Part shown: positions 26,594 through 35,133 of the stretch, one piece after another | Layout of the letters: each line of letters starts with the position of its first letter | Numbering within the stretch: position 1 is the first letter of the stretch | Assembly: GCA_965250265.1 (NCBI GenBank) | Contig: CBDFNO010000015.1 | Span: 372,001 to 436,000 of the forward strand | Length of the DNA: 64,000 bases | DNA from: PRS1 sp965250265 | GTDB lineage: Bacteria > Bacteroidota > Bacteroidia > Flavobacteriales > Flavobacteriaceae | Direction of reading: 5' to 3' | Program-made: the position numbers and the translations under genes | Notes under the pieces: model-generated | Database searches by the model: none | Told to the model about the DNA's origin: nothing | What the model saw: only the letters and a program-made list of their open reading frames with translations

Positions 26594-29401
26594 TTATATT
26601 TCAAGAATATAATCAGTTAAGCTGGATTCATGCTGTAAACCTAATTTTTTTCGAAGTCTGTAACGTTTAACCTCTACACTTCTAGATGAAATATTGAGGA
26701 GAGGCGCAATCTCTTTTGATGAAAGGTTGAGTCTAAGATAGGCACATAACCTCAAATCGTTAGATGTTAAGCTCGGATGTTGTATTTTGATTTTCTTAAG
26801 AAAATCCTTATCTGCACTATTGAAAGCTTCCTCAAATAAATGCCAATCATCTGTATTGTTAAGGTTTCTATCTATTATCTTAATGACCTGCCTTAAATTA
26901 TGGACATCATCGGTGTTTTTTAACTCCTTTTTAATGGTATTCAAAAATTCATTCTTTTTTATCAGGCTCATTGTAGATATTCCTAATTCCCTGTTTTTAT
27001 TTTCAACATCTTGTCTCAACTTTTCATTATTAAATCGCATAAGTTGTTGCTTGTTTTCTAACTCTTTTAATTCCAGCTCCCGTGTTGTTCTCAAAATAAT
27101 TTTCTCTCTTTGTTTACTATAATATCGTTTATAGACATTATGCATAAATAAAGAAAAAAGCAATAACATTAGAGCATAAAACGCAATCATTACATTCGAT
27201 AAAATCCATGGGCGATTTATTTTAAAACTATAAGCTTCTATATTGTTTGTTAATTTATTTCCAACTTTCGCTTTAACTTTAAACACATAATTCCCGTATG
27301 GTAAATACTTAAATTGAACTTTCGTATTTGCTGACCATTCACTCCAATAATCATCAAAACCTTCCAATTGGTATTGGTATTCTGTATCATAATATTTATC
27401 AAATTCTGTAACACTAAACCCAAACTCAATAGTATTCCACTTATTTTCAAAATTACCAGGAACTATTTTATTTACCGGTATGGAACTCCTATTGACTTTA
27501 CTATTCGATATTGAATTAATATTTATGCTGTAGTCTTTGTCATATAATTTATCCAAATCTATAACAACATACCCGTCAGTTGTTCCAATTAAATACCTTT
27601 GATCATTTAGTGGATAAATATTTTCGTAACCTATATTTCCTTTCCGTTGTTCAATTGGAAGAGCTATTCTCTTAATTTCGGGCATATTGCTTAACTTACC
27701 CGGAGTCATATAATTTACATTTTTAGTCGAAAAGCTCCAAAGCTTGTCATCGCTGTTGATAGCAATTAATTTTCCAGAAACATATTCTTCTTTCATAAAC
27801 ATATTGCTAAATATTGAATCTTTTCGAAATTTTCTTCCTAAAGAGTCATATTTAAAAACTCCCTTTTTATCGGCATAGAGTAATTCATTATTGTGCTTTA
27901 TAAGACTAGAACCCAATCCATCGACTATAATCGAATCTTTACTGGTTTCCAATACTTTTGTAAAATCATCATCCACTATTATCTTAAAAACACCTTTAAG
28001 TTCATGATTTACAAATATTTGATTGCTATTATGTATTTCGAAAAATCTACTAGATATATCAAAACCCTCAATTTTATTTTTAAAATTCCAGCTTCCATTT
28101 CGCTTCTCAATAACGTAAAGACCATCGTAGTTTCCCTGAAGTAACCTATTCTCGTGACTGTTTAATTGCTTAATGCTCCAAGTCCCTTGAATATCACTGA
28201 TTAATTTGGCCTTATCATTATTTATAACAAATGTCCCAGAATTATGCCCACAAAATAGCGTGTTATTCAATTCGACCAAACACCAAACTTGACTTTGAGT
28301 TCCTTCAATGAACTTAAAGCCACCTTTTTCATTTATAGGCCTATAAAACAAGCCTTGATTTGTGCCTAAATATAAATTATTATTAAAAACTGCAGAAGCA
28401 TAAACAGTTCCTAATTTCCCCTCTTGATCATTATAAATACTAAAAGGAGAATTTACATTTATACAATTAATACCATTGTCCAGACCAAGCCAAATATTGC
28501 TCTCGACGTCTTCAAAAATGGATAATATTGTATTATTACTTAAGCCATTGGCATAGTTTATTTTATCCTTTATTTTGCCATTTGGAGTTAGATGAAATAT
28601 TCCATTTGATATGGTTCCTAAAATAAAACTACCATCTCTCAATTGGCTGCTTCGATAAACGCTAACTTTGGAAAGCATTTCATTTGCCGTGATATCCCAT
28701 TTTACCAACTTAGTATTTTCTAAAACATAAAATCCATTGTTCTCTGTTAATACTAAAAGATTACCTTTATAATTATAAATATTAACCAGTAAATTATCTT
28801 TAAGAATTGGATCGTTGGAAATTAGATTTGAGTTTCCATTTTCAATTTTATAAATACCGTCTTTCGATTTTTGAAAATAAATACTTTCATTGATTTTGAA
28901 CATTTTATAAATGATGGTTTCAGAATCAATAACAGAATAAGTACCATCCTTTTTATTGTATAAATAGATTCTTTTTAAGGATTGAAACAGTACAAAATCG
29001 TCCAAGCCAATAATATTCCAGAATTCTTCATCATCTAAAAATGATATTTCAAGCTTTTGAGATAATGATGTATAATCTAATTCTCCAAATTCATTTTTTT
29101 GCCAATATCCAAATTCTCTGTAGCAACCAGTGTAAATTATATTATCAATCACACTAACAGATCTCATAATGGTTTCATTTGGAGATAGGTATAGGCGCCA
29201 ATCTGAACCATTAAATTCTAAAAGACCCTTATTATTAGCTAAATAAATATATTTCTCTTCAGATTGAGAAATTGACCAATTTTGAGTTTCTCCTCCATAA
29301 TCTGCTGGTGTATAAATCTCAATAGGTGGCCTTTCCTGAGCATATATCCAAAAGGACATCAGGAAAACTATTAGGCTTTCTATGAGTTGATTTCTGTTCA
29401 C
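26594..29401 (-). CDS. Membrane sensor-regulator: beta-propeller, Y_Y_Y domain, TM helix, LuxR-type HTH
   Basis: I favour the GTG at 29401, two bases after the stop of the symporter gene, giving a signal-like N-terminus (LIESLIVFLMSFWIYAQ). An ATG at 29443 would overlap that gene by 40 bp. The roughly 935-residue protein has two-component-regulator propeller repeats (for example SIFEDVESNIWLGLDNGINC), a Y_Y_Y domain (YQYQLEGFDDYWSEW...LPYGNYVFKVKAK), one transmembrane helix near residue 745, a coiled coil, and a C-terminal LuxR-type HTH (LSSKEIAPLLNISSRSVEVK). There is no histidine kinase or receiver domain. It would sense a periplasmic oligosaccharide and act directly on DNA at the membrane. 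It probably forms an operon with the symporter and controls the adjacent glucan genes. Confidence 0.85.
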   Translation of the reverse strand: MNRNQLIESLIVFLMSFWIYAQERPPIEIYTPADYGGETQNWSISQSEEKYIYLANNKGLLEFNGSDWRLYLSPNETIMRSVSVIDNIIYTGCYREFGYWQKNEFGELDYTSLSQKLEISFLDDEEFWNIIGLDDFVLFQSLKRIYLYNKKDGTYSVIDSETIIYKMFKINESIYFQKSKDGIYKIENGNSNLISNDPILKDNLLVNIYNYKGNLLVLTENNGFYVLENTKLVKWDITANEMLSKVSVYRSSQLRDGSFILGTISNGIFHLTPNGKIKDKINYANGLSNNTILSIFEDVESNIWLGLDNGINCINVNSPFSIYNDQEGKLGTVYASAVFNNNLYLGTNQGLFYRPINEKGGFKFIEGTQSQVWCLVELNNTLFCGHNSGTFVINNDKAKLISDIQGTWSIKQLNSHENRLLQGNYDGLYVIEKRNGSWNFKNKIEGFDISSRFFEIHNSNQIFVNHELKGVFKIIVDDDFTKVLETSKDSIIVDGLGSSLIKHNNELLYADKKGVFKYDSLGRKFRKDSIFSNMFMKEEYVSGKLIAINSDDKLWSFSTKNVNYMTPGKLSNMPEIKRIALPIEQRKGNIGYENIYPLNDQRYLIGTTDGYVVIDLDKLYDKDYSININSISNSKVNRSSIPVNKIVPGNFENKWNTIEFGFSVTEFDKYYDTEYQYQLEGFDDYWSEWSANTKVQFKYLPYGNYVFKVKAKVGNKLTNNIEAYSFKINRPWILSNVMIAFYALMLLLFSLFMHNVYKRYYSKQREKIILRTTRELELKELENKQQLMRFNNEKLRQDVENKNRELGISTMSLIKKNEFLNTIKKELKNTDDVHNLRQVIKIIDRNLNNTDDWHLFEEAFNSADKDFLKKIKIQHPSLTSNDLRLCAYLRLNLSSKEIAPLLNISSRSVEVKRYRLRKKLGLQHESSLTDYILEI

Positions 29402-29403
29402 AA

Positions 29404-30990
29404 TTATGCAAAATATATATAGACTCCAATGACGATGATACAAATAACAATTCCTGCTTGTTTAACATATTTCCAAGGTGTAATATCTACTTGCTTGGTG
29501 TATTCTTGTATATATGCTTCTTTACGAGGATAATATTTACCAATCAACAGCATAATGACAACATTTAATAGGAATAATATGGCCATAATATCAAGGTAAT
29601 GCAGATAATTATCTTCCCCAAATACATAAGGTTTTAGAATAAATTGGCTTATTATATACAATAGCGAACCAGAAAGTAAACCAATCTTAGCTGCAATGGC
29701 AGGTACTCTTTTGGTCAAATAACCCACTACAATAATCGTTAATATTGGAATGCTGTAAATTCCATTCACTTCCTGCAAATAATCAAATAAGGAGCCAGCA
29801 TTAGCAATTAAAGGAGCAATAAACATGGCAGAAATAGCAAGGAAAATTCCAAACACCTTACCATATTTAACAACGGTTCGTTCATCGGCTTCCTTATTAA
29901 TATGTTGCTTATAAACATCAATACCAAATAATGTTACCGAACTGTTCAAAACACTGTTAAAGGAACTTAAAATGGCTCCGAACAATACTGCCGCAAAGAA
30001 GCCCAATAATGAAACTGGTAGCACTTTGTTTACCAGCATCGGATATGCCTGATCAGCATTTTCCAAATTCCCGTCAAATAAATGCCAGGCAATTATTCCT
30101 GGTAAAACCACAATCATCGGCCCTAATATTTTAATAAAAGAGGCCAGAAGTAATCCTTTTTGACCTTCCTTTAAATTTTTAGCTGCAAGTGCACGTTGGA
30201 TGATCTGTTGGTTGGTTCCCCAATAGAATAATTGCACCAACATCATTCCAGTAAAAATTGTATGAAACGGAACAGGATCTGTTTCACTACCCATAGATTT
30301 AAACTTTTCAGGATTTTCAGCTGTCAAAGTAGAAATTCCCTCCATAACACTTCCATCTCCTATAGCCATGAGTCCGAAAATTGGTATCAAAACACCTCCG
30401 ACTAATAATCCGATTGCATTAATAGAATCTGAAACCGCAACGGCTTTCAGTCCGCCAAACACAGCATATATGGAACCGATAATTCCAATTCCCCAAACAC
30501 ATATCCAAATGGATTGGGTATGTGTAACATTTAACATTTTGGGAATATTAAACATCCCACTAATAGCTAAAGAACCTGAATACAAGATTACCGGTAATAA
30601 TACTACTACATAACCTGTTAAAAATAATGCCGAGGTTAATGTTTTTGTAGAAACATCAAATCGTTTTGCCAGAAATTGAGGTACCGTTGTTAATCCTCCT
30701 TTTAAATACCTTGGCAATAAAAACATTGCAGTGACTACCATAGCTATTGCGGCTAGTGACTCCCATGCCATCACCGATAAACCATTGTCGTATGCAGATC
30801 CATTAAGTCCAACAATCTGTTCTGTTGATAAATTGGTGAGCAATAAAGATCCAGCAATAACACCAGCCGTTAAACTTCGTCCACCTAGGAAATAACCATC
30901 GGAAGATCCTTCATCGGTCTTTCGTGTTGCTATATATGAAATGACTGCCACTAAAAGTGTAAACCCAACAAAGGAAATAATACCTATCAT
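29404..30990 (-). CDS. Sodium/solute symporter (SSS/SGLT family)
   Basis: The protein has 528 residues with about 13-14 hydrophobic helices. SSS hallmarks include the N-terminal GGRSLTAGVIAGSLLLTNLSTEQIVGLNG, YAVFGGLKAVAVSDSINAIGLL and AAVLFGAILSSFNSVLNS. The family couples Na+ to uptake of sugars, myo-inositol, sialic acid and others; the sequence most resembles sugar-type (vSGLT-like) members. It is 2 bp from the sensor-regulator gene and presumably shares its promoter. A role in taking up glucose released from glucan is inferred. It complements the MFS symporter of the main operon. Confidence 0.88.
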   Translation of the reverse strand: MIGIISFVGFTLLVAVISYIATRKTDEGSSDGYFLGGRSLTAGVIAGSLLLTNLSTEQIVGLNGSAYDNGLSVMAWESLAAIAMVVTAMFLLPRYLKGGLTTVPQFLAKRFDVSTKTLTSALFLTGYVVVLLPVILYSGSLAISGMFNIPKMLNVTHTQSIWICVWGIGIIGSIYAVFGGLKAVAVSDSINAIGLLVGGVLIPIFGLMAIGDGSVMEGISTLTAENPEKFKSMGSETDPVPFHTIFTGMMLVQLFYWGTNQQIIQRALAAKNLKEGQKGLLLASFIKILGPMIVVLPGIIAWHLFDGNLENADQAYPMLVNKVLPVSLLGFFAAVLFGAILSSFNSVLNSSVTLFGIDVYKQHINKEADERTVVKYGKVFGIFLAISAMFIAPLIANAGSLFDYLQEVNGIYSIPILTIIVVGYLTKRVPAIAAKIGLLSGSLLYIISQFILKPYVFGEDNYLHYLDIMAILFLLNVVIMLLIGKYYPRKEAYIQEYTKQVDITPWKYVKQAGIVICIIVIGVYIYFA

Positions 30991-31443
30991 ACTTAATATA
31001 TTTAATGTTAAGGTGCCAATGTAGTATTAAATATTGTAAATAAAGGGATCTTTAAGTATTAGTATGGTTTTTGTATGGTTTTTCTGTAGTTATTAAATTT
31101 ATACATTTATCATATACACCTATTTATTTAGCAAATATTTCATAAGCTTTTTTGTCATTAGTTAGTTGTAGAGATGTAATTTTAAAGAAAGTAAGAATAT
31201 CATAAACTTGTACAAAACAAAAAAGCATCCCAATCTTCTATTCCCGATTGCTCCGGGTAGTTAACAGAATTAGAGAAAAGGAAAACCTTCCATAATGCTC
31301 TCAAGTAGTTTGGATTTTAGAATGTCTTTGTAACTCACTAACTATTTATGTATTTTGTTACGATTAACATTATTTAGCACTTATTAACTAATATTACACT
31401 TACACTCTATAAATTAGAATATTTTTATAAAAACAAAAGCATT
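30991..31443. other. Intergenic region with a tRNA-flank-like repeat scrap
   Basis: This 453-bp gap separates two divergently transcribed genes and should hold promoters for both. The segment at 31214-31260 (AAAACAAAAAAGCATCC..., then CTATTCCCGATTGCTCCGGG) matches 32056-32092 and looks like the degenerate terminator that follows a tRNA gene. A weak version of the shared regulatory motif lies around 31062-31079. I see no gene here. Confidence 0.4.
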
Positions 31444-31980
31444 ATGACATTTAAAAATAATTTCAATCAAACTATTGTTCAAGTATTTCTTTTTACTCTA
31501 ATTCTTTTACCTAGCAAGGTCTTAGCTCAGCAAGGGAAGCCTTTGGAGGTCTCCAAAGAAATTACAGAAGCCATCCTAAAAGATGTATGGCAACCCTTTA
31601 TGGAATCTTATAGAGAGTTAGATATTAAAAAATTCCAATCCATCCATGCATCAAATTTAACGAGAGTTTCTATTGATATGAATAAAATCGAAAATACATC
31701 CACCTATTTTAAGAATCTTGATGGCTTCTTTCAAAGCGTCATAAAAATGAACAGACAAATGGACATTAAATTCTCAATTTTGTCTTCGGCTACCAGTGAA
31801 GATAAAGCTTATCAAACGGGGTATTATTGTTTTAGCTCAAGAGCATCAGATTCGGAATCTTTCCAACCGAGAGGATATGGGTTGTTCAATGTGATTTTAA
31901 TTAAGGAAGATGGTGTTTGGAAAATTTCAATGGATGCAGATGAATTTAGAAAGTCAGGTGTGATTTATGAATTAAAGTAA
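31444..31980 (+). CDS. Secreted NTF2/SnoaL-like (DUF4440-type) protein
   Basis: The protein has 178 residues with a Sec signal peptide (VFLFTLILLPSKVLAQQ). The mature part has the cone-like NTF2 pattern: DVWQPFMESYRELDIKKFQSI, YKTGYY-like central strands (YQTGYYCFSSRAS) and an end of GVWKISMDADEF. Family members range from small-molecule enzymes to dimeric binding proteins, so function cannot be assigned. It stands alone, flanked by two tRNA-derived scraps. Confidence 0.65.
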   Translation: MTFKNNFNQTIVQVFLFTLILLPSKVLAQQGKPLEVSKEITEAILKDVWQPFMESYRELDIKKFQSIHASNLTRVSIDMNKIENTSTYFKNLDGFFQSVIKMNRQMDIKFSILSSATSEDKAYQTGYYCFSSRASDSESFQPRGYGLFNVILIKEDGVWKISMDADEFRKSGVIYELK

Positions 31981-32055
31981 TTATCTCTACAGGTAAATTA
32001 TTAATTTATCAATTCCATAACCAATTTTCTTCTATGGGAAGTAATTAGTATCCCT

Positions 32056-32125
32056 AAAACAAAAAAAGCATCCAACTTTCTATTCTCGATAGTTATTGGG
32101 ATTACAGTCTGGACAGGACTCGAAC
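32056..32125 (-). repeat. Degenerate tRNA-Asp 3' end plus its terminator (att scar?)
   Basis: On the minus strand, GTTCGAGTCCTGTCCAGACT (32106-32125) resembles the T-loop-to-acceptor end of flavobacterial tRNA-Asp with two or so changes. It continues into a degenerate terminator ending in AAAACAAAAAAAGC that is shared with 31214-31250. The rest of the tRNA is absent. Tyrosine integrases commonly target tRNA T-loops, so this may be an old attachment-site scar. The tRNA-Asp identity rests on remembered flavobacterial tRNA sequence. Confidence 0.45.
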
Positions 32126-32212
32126 TCACTTATAACTCATTACATATCTAACGTTTAATACTTGTTCATAAGGAATAGAACCTATTTATGACAAATACAT
32201 TAGTCATTTAAT

Positions 32213-33400
32213 TCAATCTTTGGTGATTATTATTTGCCCAGAATGTATGTGACGTAATGAACCATCATCGTCAGGATAAAACTCAATATTTTTAAATTCT
32301 ACTGGAAGACTTCTTGAATATGTCATATCAGGTGAGTCTGTAACATGAAAATGCAAGTGAGGTTCTGTACTGTTACCACTATGACCTAATTCTGCAATAT
32401 GTTGTCCACGTTTCACATTATCACCAACACTAACAATTAAGCTATTTTTCTTTAGATGTAAATAATATGAATATTCTTGATTTTCATGTTCAATTATGAT
32501 ATAGTTCCCCAGAACATTCTTAAAACCTGTTGCTAGAAGTTTTTGTTGTTCCATCATAGTTCTATTCATATAGTCATCAACAGTTTCATCAGGTTGTCTT
32601 AAATTATTATCAGACTCTATTGACTCATTATTTGTTCCTACTACTTTACCGTCACCAATAGCATAAATTGGCTCACCATAAGAATAATATTGAGAGAGTT
32701 TGCTACCATCACCAGAAAAGGTAGAACCATTAGTACTCACTTTAACCAAATCAAATGCAAATTCCTGAATACTGCCCCATCTATGATGACTTATTAAAGA
32801 CGGCGCTCCCATTGCAAACCACTTGCCTTTAAGAGGAAAATGATATTCGTTTTTGGAAATATGATTTATGACCTTTAATCCATTCTCTCCTTTGACTATT
32901 GTTCCATTTGTAGAATGAGATTTAACACTAACTAATACTTTATCTGGCAACACTTGAAAAAGCATAGTGCTATGTGAAACAACTATGGCATGTTCTGGAT
33001 TCAGATTTAATGTCTCCGATAAGGTTACATTTTTCAAATACCGACTTGTTTGAAATTGAAAATCATAGAACTTTAAAATACCTTGATCATCATAAGCTTT
33101 AAATTTCCTTGCGGATTCCTCCAATTCGTTTTTATCCACATAAATAGTTTGTAAAAGTTGATCTCCTTTAAATGCCTTAAGAATCACCTCATCGATGGTT
33201 AAATTCTCTTTATAATGATTAATGATTGCAAAATTTTGAATCACTGCAGTATATAAATTAACTGCAGTTCCTAATCCTCTGGTTTCATATACATAAAGTG
33301 TACTATCTGGTTGAAATTTAATTTCTAAATTGGATTGTGCAAATAATTTTAATGAAAATCCGAGAACAATCAAGAGAACAAAAAAATGTTTAGTTTTCAT
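32213..33400 (-). CDS. Secreted M23-family (LytM-type) metallopeptidase
   Basis: The protein has 395 residues with a Sec signal (VLLIVLGFSLKLFAQ). The C-terminal half carries the LytM/M23 zinc site: His206 and Asp217 in HHRWGSIQEFAFDL, a middle His315 in YYLHLKK, and the HxH pair His348/His350 in EPHLHFHV after GDNVKRGQHIAELGHSGNS. All metal ligands are present. M23 enzymes cut peptidoglycan crosslinks or glycine-rich peptides in the periplasm or medium. The N-terminal 190 residues are a beta-rich domain I do not recognise. The gene is monocistronic by spacing (132 bp to the serine dehydratase gene). Confidence 0.85.
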   Translation of the reverse strand: MKTKHFFVLLIVLGFSLKLFAQSNLEIKFQPDSTLYVYETRGLGTAVNLYTAVIQNFAIINHYKENLTIDEVILKAFKGDQLLQTIYVDKNELEESARKFKAYDDQGILKFYDFQFQTSRYLKNVTLSETLNLNPEHAIVVSHSTMLFQVLPDKVLVSVKSHSTNGTIVKGENGLKVINHISKNEYHFPLKGKWFAMGAPSLISHHRWGSIQEFAFDLVKVSTNGSTFSGDGSKLSQYYSYGEPIYAIGDGKVVGTNNESIESDNNLRQPDETVDDYMNRTMMEQQKLLATGFKNVLGNYIIIEHENQEYSYYLHLKKNSLIVSVGDNVKRGQHIAELGHSGNSTEPHLHFHVTDSPDMTYSRSLPVEFKNIEFYPDDDGSLRHIHSGQIIITKD

Positions 33401-33531
33401 AAGGCTAGAATAATATTAAAAGATTAAAGAAATGTATTTAAAGTTAATCAATTTTAATCAATTCCTTTGCAGTCTATCCAAACCACAAGTTTTTTGTATT
33501 AATAAAATTAATTCATAAATCTTTATCTGAT

Positions 33532-35112
33532 TTAGGCAGTAACTATGGTGTTTTTTAATGCCAGTTTTTCTTTTAAAGCGCAGGCAGTCTTAGTTATTGC
33601 TAACCCGCCTTTACCTGTACATTTTACACAAGTAGGCATTTGTTTACTAACTGATGAAACAGTTTCAATGACTTCATTTAAAGGAATAAGTGCATTATAT
33701 CCGGCACAAGACATCGTTGCTGATGAAAGTGCATTTACGGCAGCACTTACATTCTTCCCCAAACAAGGAGCCTCAACTCGATCAGCTATTGGGTCACAAA
33801 CAAAGCCAATCATATTTTGAATTGCCATAGAGGCTGCATCAATAGCCTGTCTAGCTGTTCCTCCAAATAACTGCACTATTCCGGCTGCAGCCATACCAGC
33901 TGATGCGCCACATTCAACCTGACAGCCATGTTCCTCGGCAGAGAAACCCGGACCCATTGCAAAATACGCTCCAATAATTCCAGTAGCAAAATAGGCTTGA
34001 ATCAATTCGTCATGAGTAGCATTTATATCATCGGCTACGGCTCTTAAAACACCTCCTACAACACCGCAAGAACCAGCTGTAGGATTGGCAACTACAACTT
34101 CCATAGCACTTTTCGATTCCATAATTGCCGACACATTAGCAATAATTTGATTGATTATAGAATTTTGAAGAATTGTTTTTCTCTTTTGTGCTCTACTTAT
34201 TAAATGGGATTGTTGCGGTAAAATTCGATTATCGTATGTAGTTCCTTTTAAACCTGTTTTAATGCTATTCTCGATTATTCCAACAAGATTATTCATTCTG
34301 TCAACTACTTCAGAATCTTTTAATCCACTCTGACATTGTTCATAAATTAACCCAAGTTCTCCCAAATCGAGATTATCTTTTTCTGCAAATTCTAAAAGTG
34401 ACGCAACAGAAGTAAACGGCAACTCCGATTCGTTTCCAGCGACTATTGGCAGTACAGGCTTTGTAATAATTAATTCATCAAAACTTATTAAATCTTTTAA
34501 TTTACCTATTGAAACCTCTGATACTTCTTTTGAGAACTTCATTTTTATCAGTCGTCTATCATTATTAAATGATTCAACAATTGATTTACATGCAGGAAAC
34601 ATGGACTTTATATCTTCTAAAAAAGTTTCTTTTGAACAATTAAAAAGTAGCAGTTCATAAGAATCTCCATAAATTTTAACTTCATAACCGTTTACTTTTT
34701 GAATTTCAATCGAGCCTCCTCCTAAAGATACAGCCACGATTTCTACATTTTTCCCGTGAATTCCTTCCAAGAATAAACGAAACGTATTTACATGGTTGGT
34801 TTTAAAAGTACTTATTTCATATTGTATGGAAATACCTCTTTCGTTAGCAACAAGCTCAGTATCCTTTATTCGGTCATCTGCCATTTCTATACCTAACAAT
34901 CCTCCTTCTATACCAACCGTAGTCCCTTGTTCTCTATAGTTTGGTGCCCAAGCACCATCTTTATCAAAATCAATAATAGCCTTTTTAAGAGGTTCGCTTA
35001 ATATATCCATACTTATTTTTGCAGCTCGCCACGATGCTGCTGTATGAGAACTGGAAGGTCCTCTCATGATTGGTCCAATTACATCATTAAAAATTCCAGA
35101 TCTATTTTTCAT
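33532..35112 (-). CDS. sdaA: Iron-sulfur L-serine ammonia-lyase (single-chain)
   Basis: The 526-residue cytoplasmic enzyme would convert L-serine to pyruvate and ammonia with a [4Fe-4S] cluster. The N-terminal beta domain has MRGPSSSHTAASWRAAKIS, followed by an ACT-like section. The C-terminal alpha domain has NPTAGSCGVVGG (Cys349), EEHGCQVECGASAGMAAAGI (Cys397/Cys401), FVCDPIADRVEAPCLGKN (Cys439, Cys450) and a C-terminal GLAITKTACALKEKL. These cysteines include the expected cluster ligands. Both domains are on one chain, as in Legionella and E. coli rather than the split Bacillus type. It sits 22 bp after the BNR-repeat gene on the same strand and may be co-transcribed with it. Confidence 0.9.
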   Translation of the reverse strand: MKNRSGIFNDVIGPIMRGPSSSHTAASWRAAKISMDILSEPLKKAIIDFDKDGAWAPNYREQGTTVGIEGGLLGIEMADDRIKDTELVANERGISIQYEISTFKTNHVNTFRLFLEGIHGKNVEIVAVSLGGGSIEIQKVNGYEVKIYGDSYELLLFNCSKETFLEDIKSMFPACKSIVESFNNDRRLIKMKFSKEVSEVSIGKLKDLISFDELIITKPVLPIVAGNESELPFTSVASLLEFAEKDNLDLGELGLIYEQCQSGLKDSEVVDRMNNLVGIIENSIKTGLKGTTYDNRILPQQSHLISRAQKRKTILQNSIINQIIANVSAIMESKSAMEVVVANPTAGSCGVVGGVLRAVADDINATHDELIQAYFATGIIGAYFAMGPGFSAEEHGCQVECGASAGMAAAGIVQLFGGTARQAIDAASMAIQNMIGFVCDPIADRVEAPCLGKNVSAAVNALSSATMSCAGYNALIPLNEVIETVSSVSKQMPTCVKCTGKGGLAITKTACALKEKLALKNTIVTA

Positions 35113-35133
35113 GATTTATTTTAATTAATTTTT

